From: Glossina fuscipes
Lineage: Eukaryota > Arthropoda > Insecta > Diptera > Glossinidae
Reading direction: 5' to 3'
Assembly (NCBI RefSeq): GCF_014805625.2
Contig: NW_023998415.1
Span: 29,826,136-29,890,135 of the forward strand
DNA: 64,000 nt
Shown here piece after piece: positions 26,807 to 40,300 of the stretch. Under the pieces are notes generated by a model. That model saw only the letters and a program-made list of their open reading frames with translations. It searched no databases and was not told the DNA's origin. Each line of letters begins with the position of its first letter. Position 1 is the first letter of the stretch. The position numbers were made by a program, and so were the translations under genes.

Positions 26807-26896
26807 GCAAACAAACCAATGTCGTACATCCGAAAGATAAAAACAATAAAACGACAGCGAGTGTAGGAAAACAACCACTAAGTTCTCTAATGTCAG
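26807..26896 (+). CDS. Shab: Shab C-terminal tail exon, 90-nt symmetric exon
   Basis: Enters in phase 1 (G|GC) and continues KQTNVVHPKDKNNK, matching VDTGKQTNVVHPK after the channel core in Drosophila Shab. The second half (SVGKQPLSSLMS) aligns loosely with the Drosophila region just before GHNLSQ. The donor is TCAG|GTGAAT at 26897. Both boundaries are phase 1 and the length is 90 nt, so skipping it would leave the frame intact. It could therefore be a cassette exon. It lies in the cytoplasmic tail just after S6 and is rich in Lys, Asn, Ser and Thr. Confidence 0.92.
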
Positions 26897-27399
26897 GTGA
26901 ATAACAACAATTTACACTTAAGAACAACAACAATAATAATAATAATAGTTAATCGACACCAAGCAAAATGCAAATTCAATTTAATCGCACACACTTGCAT
27001 CATTTGCCATTGCGCGAAAAAGTCTAGACCAGCTTCCGCGATAACGATGGTTATATCAAAAAAAAAAAAAAGAAATTCATAAATAAATAAATAAAACAAT
27101 ACAAGCAAAAGCAAGAAAAAGAACGGAACCAATCACTTTTATGCAACATTAAACTTTTTTATCAATTCCTTCTCACTTTTCTACCAATAAATATTAGAAA
27201 AAAAAAAGTAAAAATAAAAAATAAGCAAAAAAAAAAAAAAACATCATCAGAACTCATCAAATAAGTAAAACCCATACAATAGATGCTCTGTACATATACA
27301 CAGATAGAAAATCCATATTTACGCCACATATGCGAAATATACGAATATTTAAATATTTTAATATTCAGTTAACAAGCTGAACATTCACACATTGCACAT

Positions 27400-27431
<32 letters not shown>

Positions 27432-27952
27432 GTATATATATATACATGCATACATACATACATACACACACATATATATATATATATACAGAGTTATGCA
27501 TATATATCTTTATAATATTACTTTTAATAATCGAAATTCTATTCTTTGCGAACACATAGCCGCCTTATGACAAACAATAAATGTCTAGTTTCGCGAAATA
27601 CAAACGCATATATACATCGCATATGTATGTATATGGGTTGATAACGTGAAATTGCCCACGTACATGAACATTAAATACATCATAGTATACAAACCACTAT
27701 ACTAATCAGATTCGAAACACGAATACTACGAGAAGAGAATAAGCTATTCATTAAAAATGCATTATTTTCATATATAAAATATATATAAATATATAGATAT
27801 CTATTTTATTTATTTATTTATTTTTTTTTTTTTTTGTTTTTTTTTTTTGTATTATTCTCTCTTCATATAATATAGATGAATATGTTTGGAAGAAGGTGTT
27901 AATAAGAAAAGAAGAACATTGGCTCATTTATCTAAAAATCAATAAGTTATCT

Positions 27953-28735
27953 ATCGGGCAAGGTCGATCTTTAAATACCACCTTACACCACTTATCCTAC
28001 TACAATTTTTCATTTGTTTTCGTAATCAAATACCAGCAATACTAGGCCTTTATAGGAACTCTCATATGGGAGGAGGTCCAAAACATAAGCCAAGCTTATC
28101 TACCTATTTTTGTCGTAAAGTATTTGTTGCCAAGCAAAGACTTGACTTTACTGAGTATCCGTATGTAAGATGGGATCCGAAAAATGGACTTGCATTAGCC
28201 AAATATGATGCAGTTAATTTTTACGCCAAATTACAACTATAGAGTAATTGTCATCATAATCTATTAAGAGAGAGACCTTTTTGCCATGTAAAGGCTTAGT
28301 TGTCATCATAAATTTTATGCGGCAGAAGGAGGTATAAAAAATAGACATCCATGGTCCAAATTTGTATAGTGTTCACACAATAATTTATTGCGATTATTCA
28401 CCAATTTTTGGTAACAAATCTTTAATAATTCAGTTTTTTTAATATACCAATGCCATGAAAAATGAACCGAACCGATCAGGTCAGTGTACTAAATTTCATC
28501 AAAATATTTTGAAAATTTCGACCTGTAGGCTGAATACAAAGTATATTAACAAACATCAGAGAAGCAAATGGACAGACAAGCTTAAATTGGTTCAGAAAAT
28601 TATTCAGAAACTTATTTAGAATCAGTAAGTGTAATAAAACGTACGTCCTTCGTAAGCCCTTCTAGGTATTACATACATCCACAAGGAGAAGAGTATGTAC
28701 CCTGTATCACAAGTGGTGTAGGGTATAAAAAGGAG
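27953..28735 (+). repeat. dispersed repeat with imperfect inverted ends (longest copy)
   Basis: Begins with ATCGGGCAAGGTCGATC and the left end ATACCACCTTACACCACTTAT (about 27976-27995, one base per residue not fully conserved). It ends with ACAAGTGGTGTAGGGTATA (28709-28727), which is close to the reverse complement of the left end. Internal blocks recur elsewhere in the window: a GTCCAAATTT block, GTGTACTAAATTTCATC, and GGACAGACAAG followed by TTGGTTCAGAA. I see no coding capacity. The inverted ends suggest a non-autonomous DNA element, but no target-site duplication is clear. Confidence 0.6.
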
Positions 28736-30772
28736 CTCGATTAGTGGTTTTAATGTAATAATTTTATAAGTCCATGCAAATATAGACTCTTTTTAGTGAA
28801 AAAGTTCAAAATTGCATGTAATCTATATTCGTTCGATTTTCTCCACTGCAAGAATAATGCGAATTTTGCATTCGTCTTTTCAGCTTGTTCATTGCACATA
28901 GGTACATGAGGGAGAAGGCGATATGATATTTACTTGTGTTAAGCAAGAAAATATTCAAAGTTCAAAGTTATTTGTAAATTTTCACAAAACTGGGACCGAT
29001 GCGTAAATCTTGATGATGTTTACCGCCTTCTCCATAAATCGGTTATTTTTACTTAAACGACCGGAGGTACATTAAATTTTACAATTTGCTATTAACGCAT
29101 TAAAACACGCTTTGACGGTCCACAAAATCGATGGGAGGACGCCCTAAAATGTTCCCGAAGACGGGGCGTAAATAACACTACAGAATCCAAAATAAAATTA
29201 TGAGCTCTGTTTATTTTAAAGCACGTGCTTAAGTTTTACATAGTGGTATAAATTATCCTATTCGAAGCTACGTAACGTAACTTTGTGGAGCTTTGAATAG
29301 ATATCTTGGAAAAAACGCCATTTGCACAAAGCGTGCGCTTTCTCTTCAAGTCCAAGCATAGTGTCGCTGAATCGTGGACGGTAGTATGTACTGCAAGCAA
29401 GTTGCATTATGCGAATATATGAAAAATGTTAGTTGAAAAGCCTGCTATCAAAAACAACTGATCCCTTCGAGTCGAAAAACGACTGCAATATGGCAAAAGT
29501 CAAGGTATCACAGAGTGTCAGAATAATGAGTTTCGGTCCTTGTAGAAAAACTTGTTCACAAGCAGTACTGACCTGGAGTCTATTACTCCCCTCAGAAAGC
29601 AGAAACTACATTAGAAGGACATAAGGGATATAAGGGCAGGGATGAAAGATCAAAATTGATGGCAGTTTTTTTGTCTATCACAATCGTGCGAATGAGTTTG
29701 AAAAGGAGCAAAGTTCAGCATTGAAGTGGAAATTTGTTGTTTTTTCCTTTTAAAGATTGAAAGATATCTTGAAATTTTCATTTAAATATATTTCTATGTT
29801 AGGTTTGGAAATAAGCTCAATTGCCCGAAGAGTTCACTTCCAATTTGCCAACGACACATATATAAGTAAAGCCGTTAAGTAAAGTTATGGATATCAAAAA
29901 AATGTGACTTAAATATGTTTTTATTGATGAGATAGGAGGGATAATTTTCCTTTTGTTAGACAGACCAAGTTCCTAATTTGACAATCACGCAATTGAAAAT
30001 TACTAAAGAGAGCACTTGGAGAGCAGGATATTTGAACAATAGGATGAACGTTGGTGTAGTTCAAAGCGTATTATTTACTCGCTATATTTATTGAAATATC
30101 ACTTCACCATTGCACAGAATGGCGTTTCATTGTCACTATATACTCTAAGCTTGATTGTAATTCAGTATCGACTACGTCGACTAGCCATTGCAATAAAAAC
30201 ACTGTCGCTTGTTTTTTTGCTGCAAGTAATCTTGTTATTTTACTAAAGTCAAATAACAGCAAATGGGCAGAAACAACAAATAAAGAATTTAAAAAGAAAT
30301 GACAGTCCGTTTAACTATGCCTGACGCAATCTTGATATGTGATATGTGAAGTTTTTTTTCCGTGCAGCATAACAACATCGAAATCATTTAATTCGAACGC
30401 GATAATCTTTATCCTTAGTCGGAATTACACAACTTTTTTTTCAATCAAACAACATGTAGAAATGTCCATCTGATAGCGCCTGATCAAAGGTGAATAATCT
30501 GAACGAAGGTGCACGACCCTCACAAAAGTCTCGCAATTTTATTCTAATTCTTTGAATTACCGCAGAAACGTTTACTCCTACGTCAACGTTAGAACAAATT
30601 TTGGAATACGTTATTCGAAGGGCAGAATTAATGTAAAATTATGTGGAAATTTACTTCAATGACGTCTCTAGCTGTCGCACATAACATAAGTAAATTATTT
30701 ATCATATCGCCCTCTTACGTGGGTAATTTTATATAACAAAAGTTACGAAGAAGCAAAAATACCTTTTTCCTA

Positions 30773-30816
<44 letters not shown>

Positions 30817-31346
30817 TATCATACTGAGTTCTCAAGTTTATTTTACAATGGCAATCAATTGAATTTAAACATTTTTATAAAAATTCATATTTTAGTTTTG
30901 CATCGTTGCAAATGCATTCGGTGTTAATCTAGGAGGTATTTACTTTATCGGATCTAAACAAAATTGACAAAGTTGATGTTCGTTTTTTTCGCCCAAGACA
31001 TTCGTACCGGAGACGTTGTCCTCTTGACGTAACAACGTAACGCAGTTCCCTCTAAAATGGTTTACAATAATTAACGTTCTTTTCGTTTCTTTCTCTTACA
31101 TATATTTTTCATTTTCTCTTATTGTCCACCATTTCTTTGCTTTCTTTTTCTTATCGTTCGTTTTTGTTTTTGTACTATTGTTACTTCACCATATCCGAAC
31201 TTATGTTAAAGTTCCAAATACCAGTTCGTCACATATTTGGCTGCATAAAATATAAATTGAAAAAATTATTTATTTTCGTTTCAATTGATGAAGCGCGAGT
31301 TTTGTTTTGTAGCATTTTTCGCATTAATGTGCTGAACGCTTGTTAG

Positions 31347-31413
31347 CATTTATTTAAAAACGTTATTATATTTTCCGTTGACTATTTTGTACATATTTGG
31401 CGAATTTTTGCAT

Positions 31414-31459
<46 letters not shown>

Positions 31460-32151
31460 NNNNNNNNNNNNNNNNNNNNNNNNNNNNNNNNNNNNNNNNN
31501 NNNNNNNNNNNNNNNNNNNNNNNNNNNNNNNNNNNNNNNNNNNNNNNNNNNNNNNNNNNTTAAATTAATTTGCAAAATGTGTCCACAAACTATCAAATCA
31601 TTCAAATTTCTTTTTCTCGTTTCTTTCTTTTCTCAAAAACAAATCAAATGAAATTATTTCATGTCTCGCCGCCATCAATGATATGATTACCGCTATATCT
31701 CTTTCTCATCTCATCATTAATCGCATTCTCATTCTACACTGTATGACAATAATAACAACAACAACAAAAACAAAAACAATAATAAAAACCAACAACAACA
31801 ACAAAACCCATACATAAACACTATCCTTCTTCATAACATTATGTAAATACTGTCAACAAAATGCATTACTGGCTTAATAAATATATATATATATATATAT
31901 ATATTATGTATATATATGTGTATATATATATATATGTATATATATAATATATACATATTTGTAAATACAATAATTATAAATTACTTAAATAAAAAATAAA
32001 TAAAATATATATATACATATATATATATTTGCAACTACAACAACAACAACAACAATCACAATCTTTAATCCCACCCGAAATATTGAATTTTGATTATGTC
32101 ATTGCCGTGGACTGATGTGTTTCGTGGTATTGAAACGAAATTGTTACCTGA
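31347..32151 (+). promoter_or_regulatory. AG-exclusion zone upstream of a candidate 3' splice site
   Basis: No AG dinucleotide occurs from 31347 to the next AG at 32152-32153, leaving out the 100-N gap. The part after the gap (31560-32151, 591 nt) was checked base by base. It contains pyrimidine-rich tracts at about 31606-31635 and 31697-31737, then CAA-rich and TA-rich DNA. A pyrimidine tract followed by a long AG-free stretch is what a distant branch point with a remote acceptor looks like. The TA and CAA repeats explain part, but not all, of the AG absence. Confidence 0.45.
31460..31559. other. assembly gap, 100 N
   Basis: Exactly 100 N directly after a poly-A run (about 31416-31458). The round size suggests a gap of unknown length. 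The mononucleotide run is the likely cause of the break. Confidence 0.95.
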
Positions 32152-32153
32152 AG

Positions 32154-32314
32154 GCGAGAAAAATACTTTAATTGAACCGCCACCGATACCATCATTTGGT
32201 ACGCCGCGAAGACGTGCGCTCTCAGCCCGCATCCAAGAATTAAACCGAAGTCTGCTGGAGGAGCGCGGTACCCAAAACCAAAACAGCTATAGTGATGCAG
32301 AGGATAGCGGATAA
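32154..32314 (+). CDS. candidate alternative last exon of Shab, or small nested ORF
   Basis: Preceded by the only AG (32152-32153) after about 590 AG-free bases. Read from there in phase 1, it completes a Gly codon (G|GC) as the core exon requires. It continues EKNTLIEPPPIPSFGTPRRR, then ALSARIQELNRSLLEE, and ends SYSDAEDSG-stop at 32312-32314, about 53 residues. Joined to the core exon it would give a channel of about 777 residues with a short tail. The segment is non-repetitive and coding-like. The same frame is open upstream to an ATG at 32096 (MSLPWTDVFRG), so a separate 72-codon gene is the alternative. AATAAA hexamers follow at 32546 and 32624. I do not recognise the sequence. Confidence 0.45.
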
Positions 32315-33927
32315 ATAGACTACGCAATCAATATTATATTCCAATTGGTTGCCCCTGCTATGTCTATACACACATATATATAATTTGACAGTAGTAACAA
32401 CAGCAACAATAACTAACGCTACTACTACACTATATTTTACTCTTACTCCTACCAACCACCATAAATACGGCAAAAAAGAATCTTTTGTGTATATTTAGTG
32501 ACGCGCAAACAAACCCAATCAAACAAAATGAAAAAGTTAACAAGTAATAAAAAAAAGAAAAGAAAAAAAAAAAGTTTTAAAAATTTAAAAAAATCAAAAA
32601 AAAAAAAAAAAAAAAAAAAAAAGAATAAAACTTAAAAAGAAATCCATTTCACTTATATACGTATGTACTTCCAAATACAAAACAATAACCACTTACATTG
32701 GCATTTTCATATTGATCGATGTATGCATACATAAGTAGGCATAAATAATAATTTCAAGTAAATTCTAAATACTAGCACCTGCATCTCTCGCCCCCTCTTT
32801 CTCTTTCTTTTTCTCTTTCCCTTCCTATCACCCTCTTTCTTTCTCTTTTCTATTCCGCCGGACACGACGAGCATTAGTTTCATGGCAACTTAGTTGAAAT
32901 TGAAAGCTACTCGTCTCAAATAGATAACAACTGAACCGCTATGGGAAAAAAAAGTACAGAAACGCCGGTAAATTCATTGCGAGGCATCATCCTCTCGCAT
33001 CTTTAAACTTAGTATAAAATGTGTTTAAAATCAAATTAATTCCATTTTCGAGCGTATGCGTAATGAGAGAATAAACTGTTTACTTTCTACTGCGGCTCAG
33101 CAGACCACGTTATGTTCTAAAAGTAATTTTCACAGACAAGGAAACATAATCCATTCTTAAAATATGCAAATGCTTTAAGATAAATAATCGTTTGAAGAAA
33201 ACCATCCTTCATCATTTCTTGATATAAAGAGTTTCATCTTAGTTGGATTCACTTACTCGGAACATATTCCAAATTCATAAATATTCTTTTTCCAACTAGA
33301 TATCCAATATGGTAATGAACTAACTTTTTCCCATTCGGGAAAGCATATATACATATATAGCCAAATCTTATTCATGCATTTGATTTTTCCTTGACAATGA
33401 GTCGCGATAATGATAATGTTTTAGGAAAGCAAAACTTGCATCTATAGATAAGAATTTGTTTGACATTATTCGCAATATTATCGACATGTAAAGCTTACTC
33501 AAAGTCAAAAAGAAATAATAAAGGAAAAAAACCACATGCCCATAGTTGTTTAATATGTCCAAACAGTATTCCTAAATTCCCCCATGGATATTTCATACAT
33601 CACACGCCGCATCTTAGATTTACTAAATATAACTGCATTCCGTTTGCCCGTAGTTGTTTTACGCAAACCTGAAGCTATGCCAATTGAAATATCAAAATTT
33701 AATTTCTCTACCTGTGTTTTTTTTTTTTTGTTTCAACTCATTTTTACTCGATCAGTTTAAATAGAGTGAAGTAGAATGTAAGGAAAACTCGAAGGCTTTT
33801 CTTGTTTCTTTGTATTAAAACCTATCCACTCTATGCTGTTGTTTCTCTTTACTTCTCGATTACGACTTTGATCGTCATTAGGTCAAGTTAAAACTTGGCT
33901 TAATCGCCCACTATCACTATACATAGC

Positions 33928-33969
<42 letters not shown>

Positions 33970-35482
33970 AGTACAATTCCATGAAATTATGAGGAATTCC
34001 TATGATATTTACTATATTGGTCTGTATATATGTCATTTCGGCGAAAAGTTATTAAGAGAGGTATTTGATGTTCTATCGATATTGGGTAAGATCATTACGA
34101 ATATTGACGTCATATCTGAAACGCGTATCGGAAAAGAGATAATATAGTCTATAATTTGCATGCAGATAACGTTATATTTCGTCAGTCTTTTCAAATATCC
34201 TATCAGTGTCATACTGAATGGAATTTCTGAAAAAATGCAATATTTATTTTGTAATCCTGTTATGAAAAAAATATATATAAAAAAAGTAATTTAAGAAGAG
34301 AAATCTTCGCGGGACAGTTTCATTTTTTGATCGATCGCTCAAAACTTGCCCTTTCTGTCTATCATTCTGGCGATCTCATTCTATGCCAAACTTTCATAAT
34401 AAATTTAACATAGATTTTCTACAATAATAATGACATTGCTAAGCTAGCTTCTCTTGCTTAAATTGCAAACGGGCATCGATAATACTGACCATTATATGTA
34501 TACTTAAATGAATTGCATTTCAAGCAAAACCGATTTCACAAAAAATCTCTTACTCTTTTCAACATAATCTACATTATAGGTGTACATGTAACAAACGACA
34601 AGTTTTGTCGTTTCAAACTAATGTGGATATAAAGAATATTATTCTTTTCAGTTTTTTTTTTTTTTTTTTTTTTTTTTTGTTTTCATTTCCGTCCCAATAT
34701 CGATAATTTTAAATCTACTTGCCTAGAATGTTAGCCGACGTCTCTCACTCTCGCAAGCCGTTCTAGTAATGGAGTTGTCAAAAATTTCATTATCCATAAA
34801 CACAGACAAGCTTGACGAATAAAAGCGAAATTGTGAAAAATATCGATCGCAGAATGGATGAATCAGGTATATAAGAATTTTGTATCAGTACTATTGTCAA
34901 CCGTTGAATAAAATTAAGTATAAATTTTTGTTACTCGATTAATCCATCAATAATTGGAAGGAGGAAATTTGAAGAGAGAGATTTAAAGTCCCTTTTCTTA
35001 TGGGCCAATAGGTAGAATGTCATTTGAAAATGTACTTCAAACTTATTTACGTACCTACAAAATTTTATATATTTTTTATATATATGTATGATGATAACTC
35101 CTTCATAAGAAGAAACATATGAACGGTCAAGAAATGCATTTTTCATCAACAGTTTATTCTCGAACCTTTTTTTTTTTCTTTTTTGTTTTTAATATTTCCA
35201 TCTCTATCTCTCTTTCCTGACTTCCCTTTAGTGTATGTAAACAAATTTCAAATAATATCGATTACCATTAAAAATAAAAATGTAATGACAATTAATGATA
35301 GAAAAATAAATCATTTAAAACGAAGAGCTTTTTTTATCATTTACGCATTATATGTTAGTATGTATATGTGTTAAAACTCCTATGATATAAGAATAAAAAT
35401 AGAAGTAAAGAAAAGAAAACACTTGTTGTGATAATTCCATTAGATGTACGTGTTAAGTTTATAAATTGTTGCCATATATGTA

Positions 35483-35487
<5 letters not shown>

Positions 35488-35514
<27 letters not shown>

Positions 35515-35541
35515 CATTCTTAAATATATATATATACCTAC

Positions 35542-35576
<35 letters not shown>

Positions 35577-35610
35577 CATATATGTATATGTATATATTTT
35601 ACCACGAATG
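35488..35610. repeat. (TA)n compound microsatellite
   Basis: TA arrays with TACA and TATG interruptions. Related TA arrays occur at 23297-23347 (TATC type), 30774-30813, 31879-31960, 47680-47730 and 60751-60782. Confidence 0.9.
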
Positions 35611-36389
35611 CGTTCCTACAACACATACATTACAAAAACAATTTATTTACCGCTGCTGCATTTAAAAATGTTAACGACGTTTGCCTTATTTAGCCACACA
35701 ATTAATTTTAGCACAAAAACGACAACACAAGAAAAAATTTATCGAAAGAAACTAACAAAATAAACATATTTTTTAGAAAGCCAGATAAAACAACGAAAAT
35801 ATTATTATATATAACCAACCACTCACATATATACTATATATAAATATATATATATATAAGTATATATATATATACATTCCCATCTGTAAACATAATGAGA
35901 TACAAATTATTAAGCCATTCCAGAACATTTCAACAGGGATGCCTAAGGTGAGAGTTTATCATCTCTAGGCAAACAAATCAAGAAAATTAGATACAACAAA
36001 GAAACATGTCGTTGTCCAAAATTTATCTCTTCTATCGATTCCAAGAAAGACGGTGAGATATCGCATACCACAAACAATTTCGCATAAAAGCACTCTGAAC
36101 TTATGAACCCATCACTTCTGACACTTTTGAAATACAACAACAAGAAAAAAAATCAGAAAAAATAACAATGATTTTATTAAGGATAGCAAACGTGTTTTTT
36201 TTTTATTCCTAAATAACACAAAATATGTGTCTTCGATGGTATATTAAAAGACTGTTCGTTGCTCTCACATCTCCGGTATAGGTTTACTTTAAAAATGACA
36301 AAAAAAAAAGAAAATTATATAAAACCGGCCAAAAACCCAATAGTTAGCCACCGACTACCGTTAAATACCTTACATCACTTCACTTGATG

Positions 36390-36715
36390 TAAGAACTCAG
36401 ATGACAACTTTTCAGAATAATGCGTTAAATGGGAAGCGGCCGGAACAATGGTCCGATTGAGAGCCCTTTTCAATAGCGTTCGTTTTCTTGCCAAGACATG
36501 TCAAACATGATACCAAATCTTATCAAAATATTTCTATTTGTGAATTAAGTCCAACAATATAAGACGAACAGACAAGTTTATATCGGTTCAGAAAATGATT
36601 TTGAATTGATCGACTTACTAAAAATTGGGCCGGTCTCAATTCCTTCTCTGTGTTGCGTACATTCGCACAAACTTCATATACCCTTGTACCACAAGTGGTA
36701 GGCAGGGTATAATTA
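36390..36715 (+). repeat. dispersed repeat, 3' part
   Basis: Shares a TTCAATAGCGTTCG block with the copy near 52560, and GACGAACAGACAAG plus ATCGGTTCAGAAAA with other copies. It ends ACAAGTGGTAGGCAGGGTATA, close to the 3' terminus of the copy at 27953-28735. The left end is missing or too diverged to see. Confidence 0.5.
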
Positions 36716-36923
36716 CTATCTGTCGAACTATTATAACATGTGCCACACATACACATGTATGTAAGTCGATTAAAAGCGAAAAAATTCCATTTTATTTTTT
36801 CCATGCGAACCTGGAATATCTCTCGTTCTGAAAGGTTTCCCCATACCAGCAGATCATCTCCAAACATCATCATAAATTTCTTATAAATAAATATTCGGAG
36901 CAATAACTGATCCTAAATTATTT

Positions 36924-37383
36924 ATGTGTATACTATATGTAAATGTACTTCTTTTTGTCAGTACTCATCGGATGTTTGCAAGCAGATCATGTTCACCAGA
37001 ATACCAAATCAAGTCCAAATTGAAAGTTTTAAAACTGCTTATAGATCCTGTGTTATTTGTATTTATATTACGGGTGACGGCGATGGTATGGAAATCGCAA
37101 ACATAACTTTGGCGGAAGCCACAAGTTGAGCTGCCGCGTAACCGAGTAGATGAGAATCATCACTATATAGTGAACGGGTAAAGATATAGCAATTCTCGAT
37201 TGAAATGAGGCACACACTAACCAGGCTACAGCCGTTCGCTATTTCTCTCCATTTCCCTATAACTTTCTGGCCATCACCGTATAGCATGTATAGGAGGCAT
37301 CCACTGAGGAAATCGTCATTTAAAGCAAAAGAAAAAAAAAAAAACCTTGCTTTGCCCAACGTTTGTTTAAACCAAACATACAT
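36924..37383. other. GC-balanced stretch open on both strands, unidentified
   Basis: Open frames overlap on both strands: + 36926-37129 and - 37063-37383. Base composition is closer to coding than the flanks. The - strand reading contains HLLGYAAAQLVASAKV and KWREIANGCSLVSVCLI. I recognise no domain. An old mobile-element or gene fragment is possible. Confidence 0.2.
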
Positions 37384-40300
37384 GCGGTATTTTGTTATTT
37401 ACGCACTATTCAACTTTAAGGGCAAATTTTTTTTTTTTTTTTTTTTTGTTGCTAAATATAAAATAGGGGAGGCTTTTTATTAAAAGTATTTTTTAATTTT
37501 TTATATCTCTCCCATCCGAGTGGCATTATTCTCCCTGCCATTAAAACTACATATCAAAAAAAAAAAAAAAAAAAAAAAAAATTTTCATATCTCATCTCAA
37601 GCGCATATATGTCGCATCTGATTCACTTAAAACTTTGACAAATTACAAGGCCGCACAATTAAATAATTCTGTCAAGTATTCGTAAAAACAGTTAACGAAA
37701 ACAGAACGCTCCCACACTACATCCTACACTAAGTTAATGCGTCCATCATTTTACGACATCGGAAATGAATAGAATATAGCGACTTTTTATCCAAGAAATC
37801 AATATAGGATCAGAATGAATAATGAACGCGACATTCTCGGGAAGTGGATATCTCTACTACGAGATGTTAACGAGATGAAATTGTTGATTGATCCGTGGCG
37901 AATTTATGTCCGATCTTCCTCGTTGCCATCAGATTTCAAAAAATAAACGAATATATGATATAAAAGTGAAGAAGCTAAAGCACCGAATTGCTCCTAAAGA
38001 ACTTAATAACCCATAATAATTAATAACTTAATTATGAGAATTTAAAAATTTTTATAATTTCTATTAAATAAAAATATTTTATAATCTATATAAACATATA
38101 TAGTATATCGTTTAAATTTTTGCGTACCGCGCAAGAGTAACATTCATATTAGTGCGAAGAAAATCGAAGAAAAGCATATCGAGTGATTCCTTATCCTTAA
38201 AAAAATTACTCTTACTTTGCTTGATAACAGCTCTTACCAAGCAAAGCTTATGCTTGCTTGAAAGTATGTATACCTTTCCGTTCTCTTTCCTTTTTAATTA
38301 AAGCGCCGAAAACGATGAACGATGAATATCGGATATGATCAATTTACCGCTGAAAATATTTAAATTGGAGCGATTTTAATTGCTCTTTTTAATTATTCAC
38401 AGGAACGCGAACAATATTTCTTAATTTTGAAAAATATTTATTCCGCTTTTGTTTATTAAAAGTAAAGTCAAAGAATTTTTCAATTTTCACTTTGGTTTTT
38501 AATCGGAATTGAAAGGATTGTAAAGGAAAAGCTCAAAGTATTTTAAAAAATCTCTTCATAGTCTTTTTTATAGTACTTTCTTGGGGCTTAAGAAAAAGAA
38601 AACTTAAATATTTTAAAAGATATTTATAATATTTAGCAAGCAATCAGTTCAAAACAGCACAGATTAAAAACGCAATAACAGAACGGAGAGTAAGTGTGTA
38701 ATTGTGTTTGTAAAGTAGTCACTTTTTTATACATACATCTTTAAAAAATACCTGTGTGTATGTCAAGTTGAAATAATATTACTTAAGGATTAGTCGGTTA
38801 ATTCATTAGTTGCCTTACAAGGCACGTAATAAACAAGTTTACATACATACATTTGGATAGACAAGTAAAATGTTGCATAATCGCGTTTGCGTAAAGTGTA
38901 TGATACCACAACTGTTACGCGTTAATCATTTAATTTGTCTTACATTTAATATAAATTCCATGTCTTTATAAATATATACATATATATATATATATATAGA
39001 TATATTGGTCACCCAACTTTTATATTAGGAAAGAAAGCTGCGTTTATTGATTTGTAGTTGATCTTCTATTTTACCTCCGTACATTTCAATTACAACCTCT
39101 CACAGTCCTTAATGTTGATACCCCATCTTATTAGCGACATTATAGATGAAAGCGAATTCAGCGCTTTTTACTAGATGATGAAAAATAAGTATTCCGTGAT
39201 GAGTATTCTAGTATTGAAATCGTCTTCTCGCTTGTAAAAGGAAAAAAACAGTTTTTGTCGTTTCTTCATTAATCAATTTGCTTGTATAGCTTGCAGCGGA
39301 AAGGATTTGAAGGATCAATAATTCTCAATAAAATTTCTAATAAAATTGTGTGACACATTTCTATTATTTTATGAATTAGACTAGACTAGGCGAATTACTC
39401 AAGTAACTTGAATTCGAAATTCGTATTTCCATCAGTTTTTTTTTTCATCTTGATGCAATGGCATGTAACATGGCATGGAAACCAACAGCAAATTCCGGTA
39501 CATATATCCGCTTCGTAAGATGCGAAACTAAATTCTACATGAAATGAGCACGTGTGTTTGTCTCAAGTGCCCCTCTATTTCAGCCTCCTAGCCTCCCAGC
39601 CTCCCAGCCTCTCCACCTACCATTCCCTAAGGATTTACATAATTGGATGAATACTTTATGTTTTTTTTTTTTATTACCATTCGAAAATAATTTTCTTCGT
39701 ATCGAGTCATCTCTAGGTCTGCCAAATTTTCTTCTTCCCCCCCCCCTCCCCCCTCTACTCACCCCCCTCTACTCGCTCTGTCGTCTTTGAGTTGCATTAT
39801 ATAAATAGACTATAGTACATCTCAACCTTCAATGTGCGAAAGAGTGCAGATAACTGATAAATTGTACATAAAATTCTCTTCGAAAGCTCTTCGAAATTAA
39901 TTGATTGGCCAATTATTGTCACTTAAACTCATCTTTATTCGACGCAAACGTGCATAATATTTGACCCAAGATCATTGTTATCTTACGATCGACTCTTTGG
40001 TATTGTGACACATAAAGTGACGTGAGACCGTAACGTTAAGGCTACGTGTCCTAAAGATTCTTTACGATATTTTATTCTTGGTAGTTTATCTAAGGGTATG
40101 CAATCTCTACTGAGAAAAGTCTTCCAAATAGTAACAGAGAAAGATAACACAAGTTTTTAACGTATAACTCCCAAAGTATGTAATCGATACATCCACGACA
40201 AGGGCTGTGTATGCAGATCAGTCGTGGATAATCAACCAAAACAAAAAACAAAAGAAAAAATCACTAATTTAAACTAGCAGACAAGTCATGTTGCATATAG

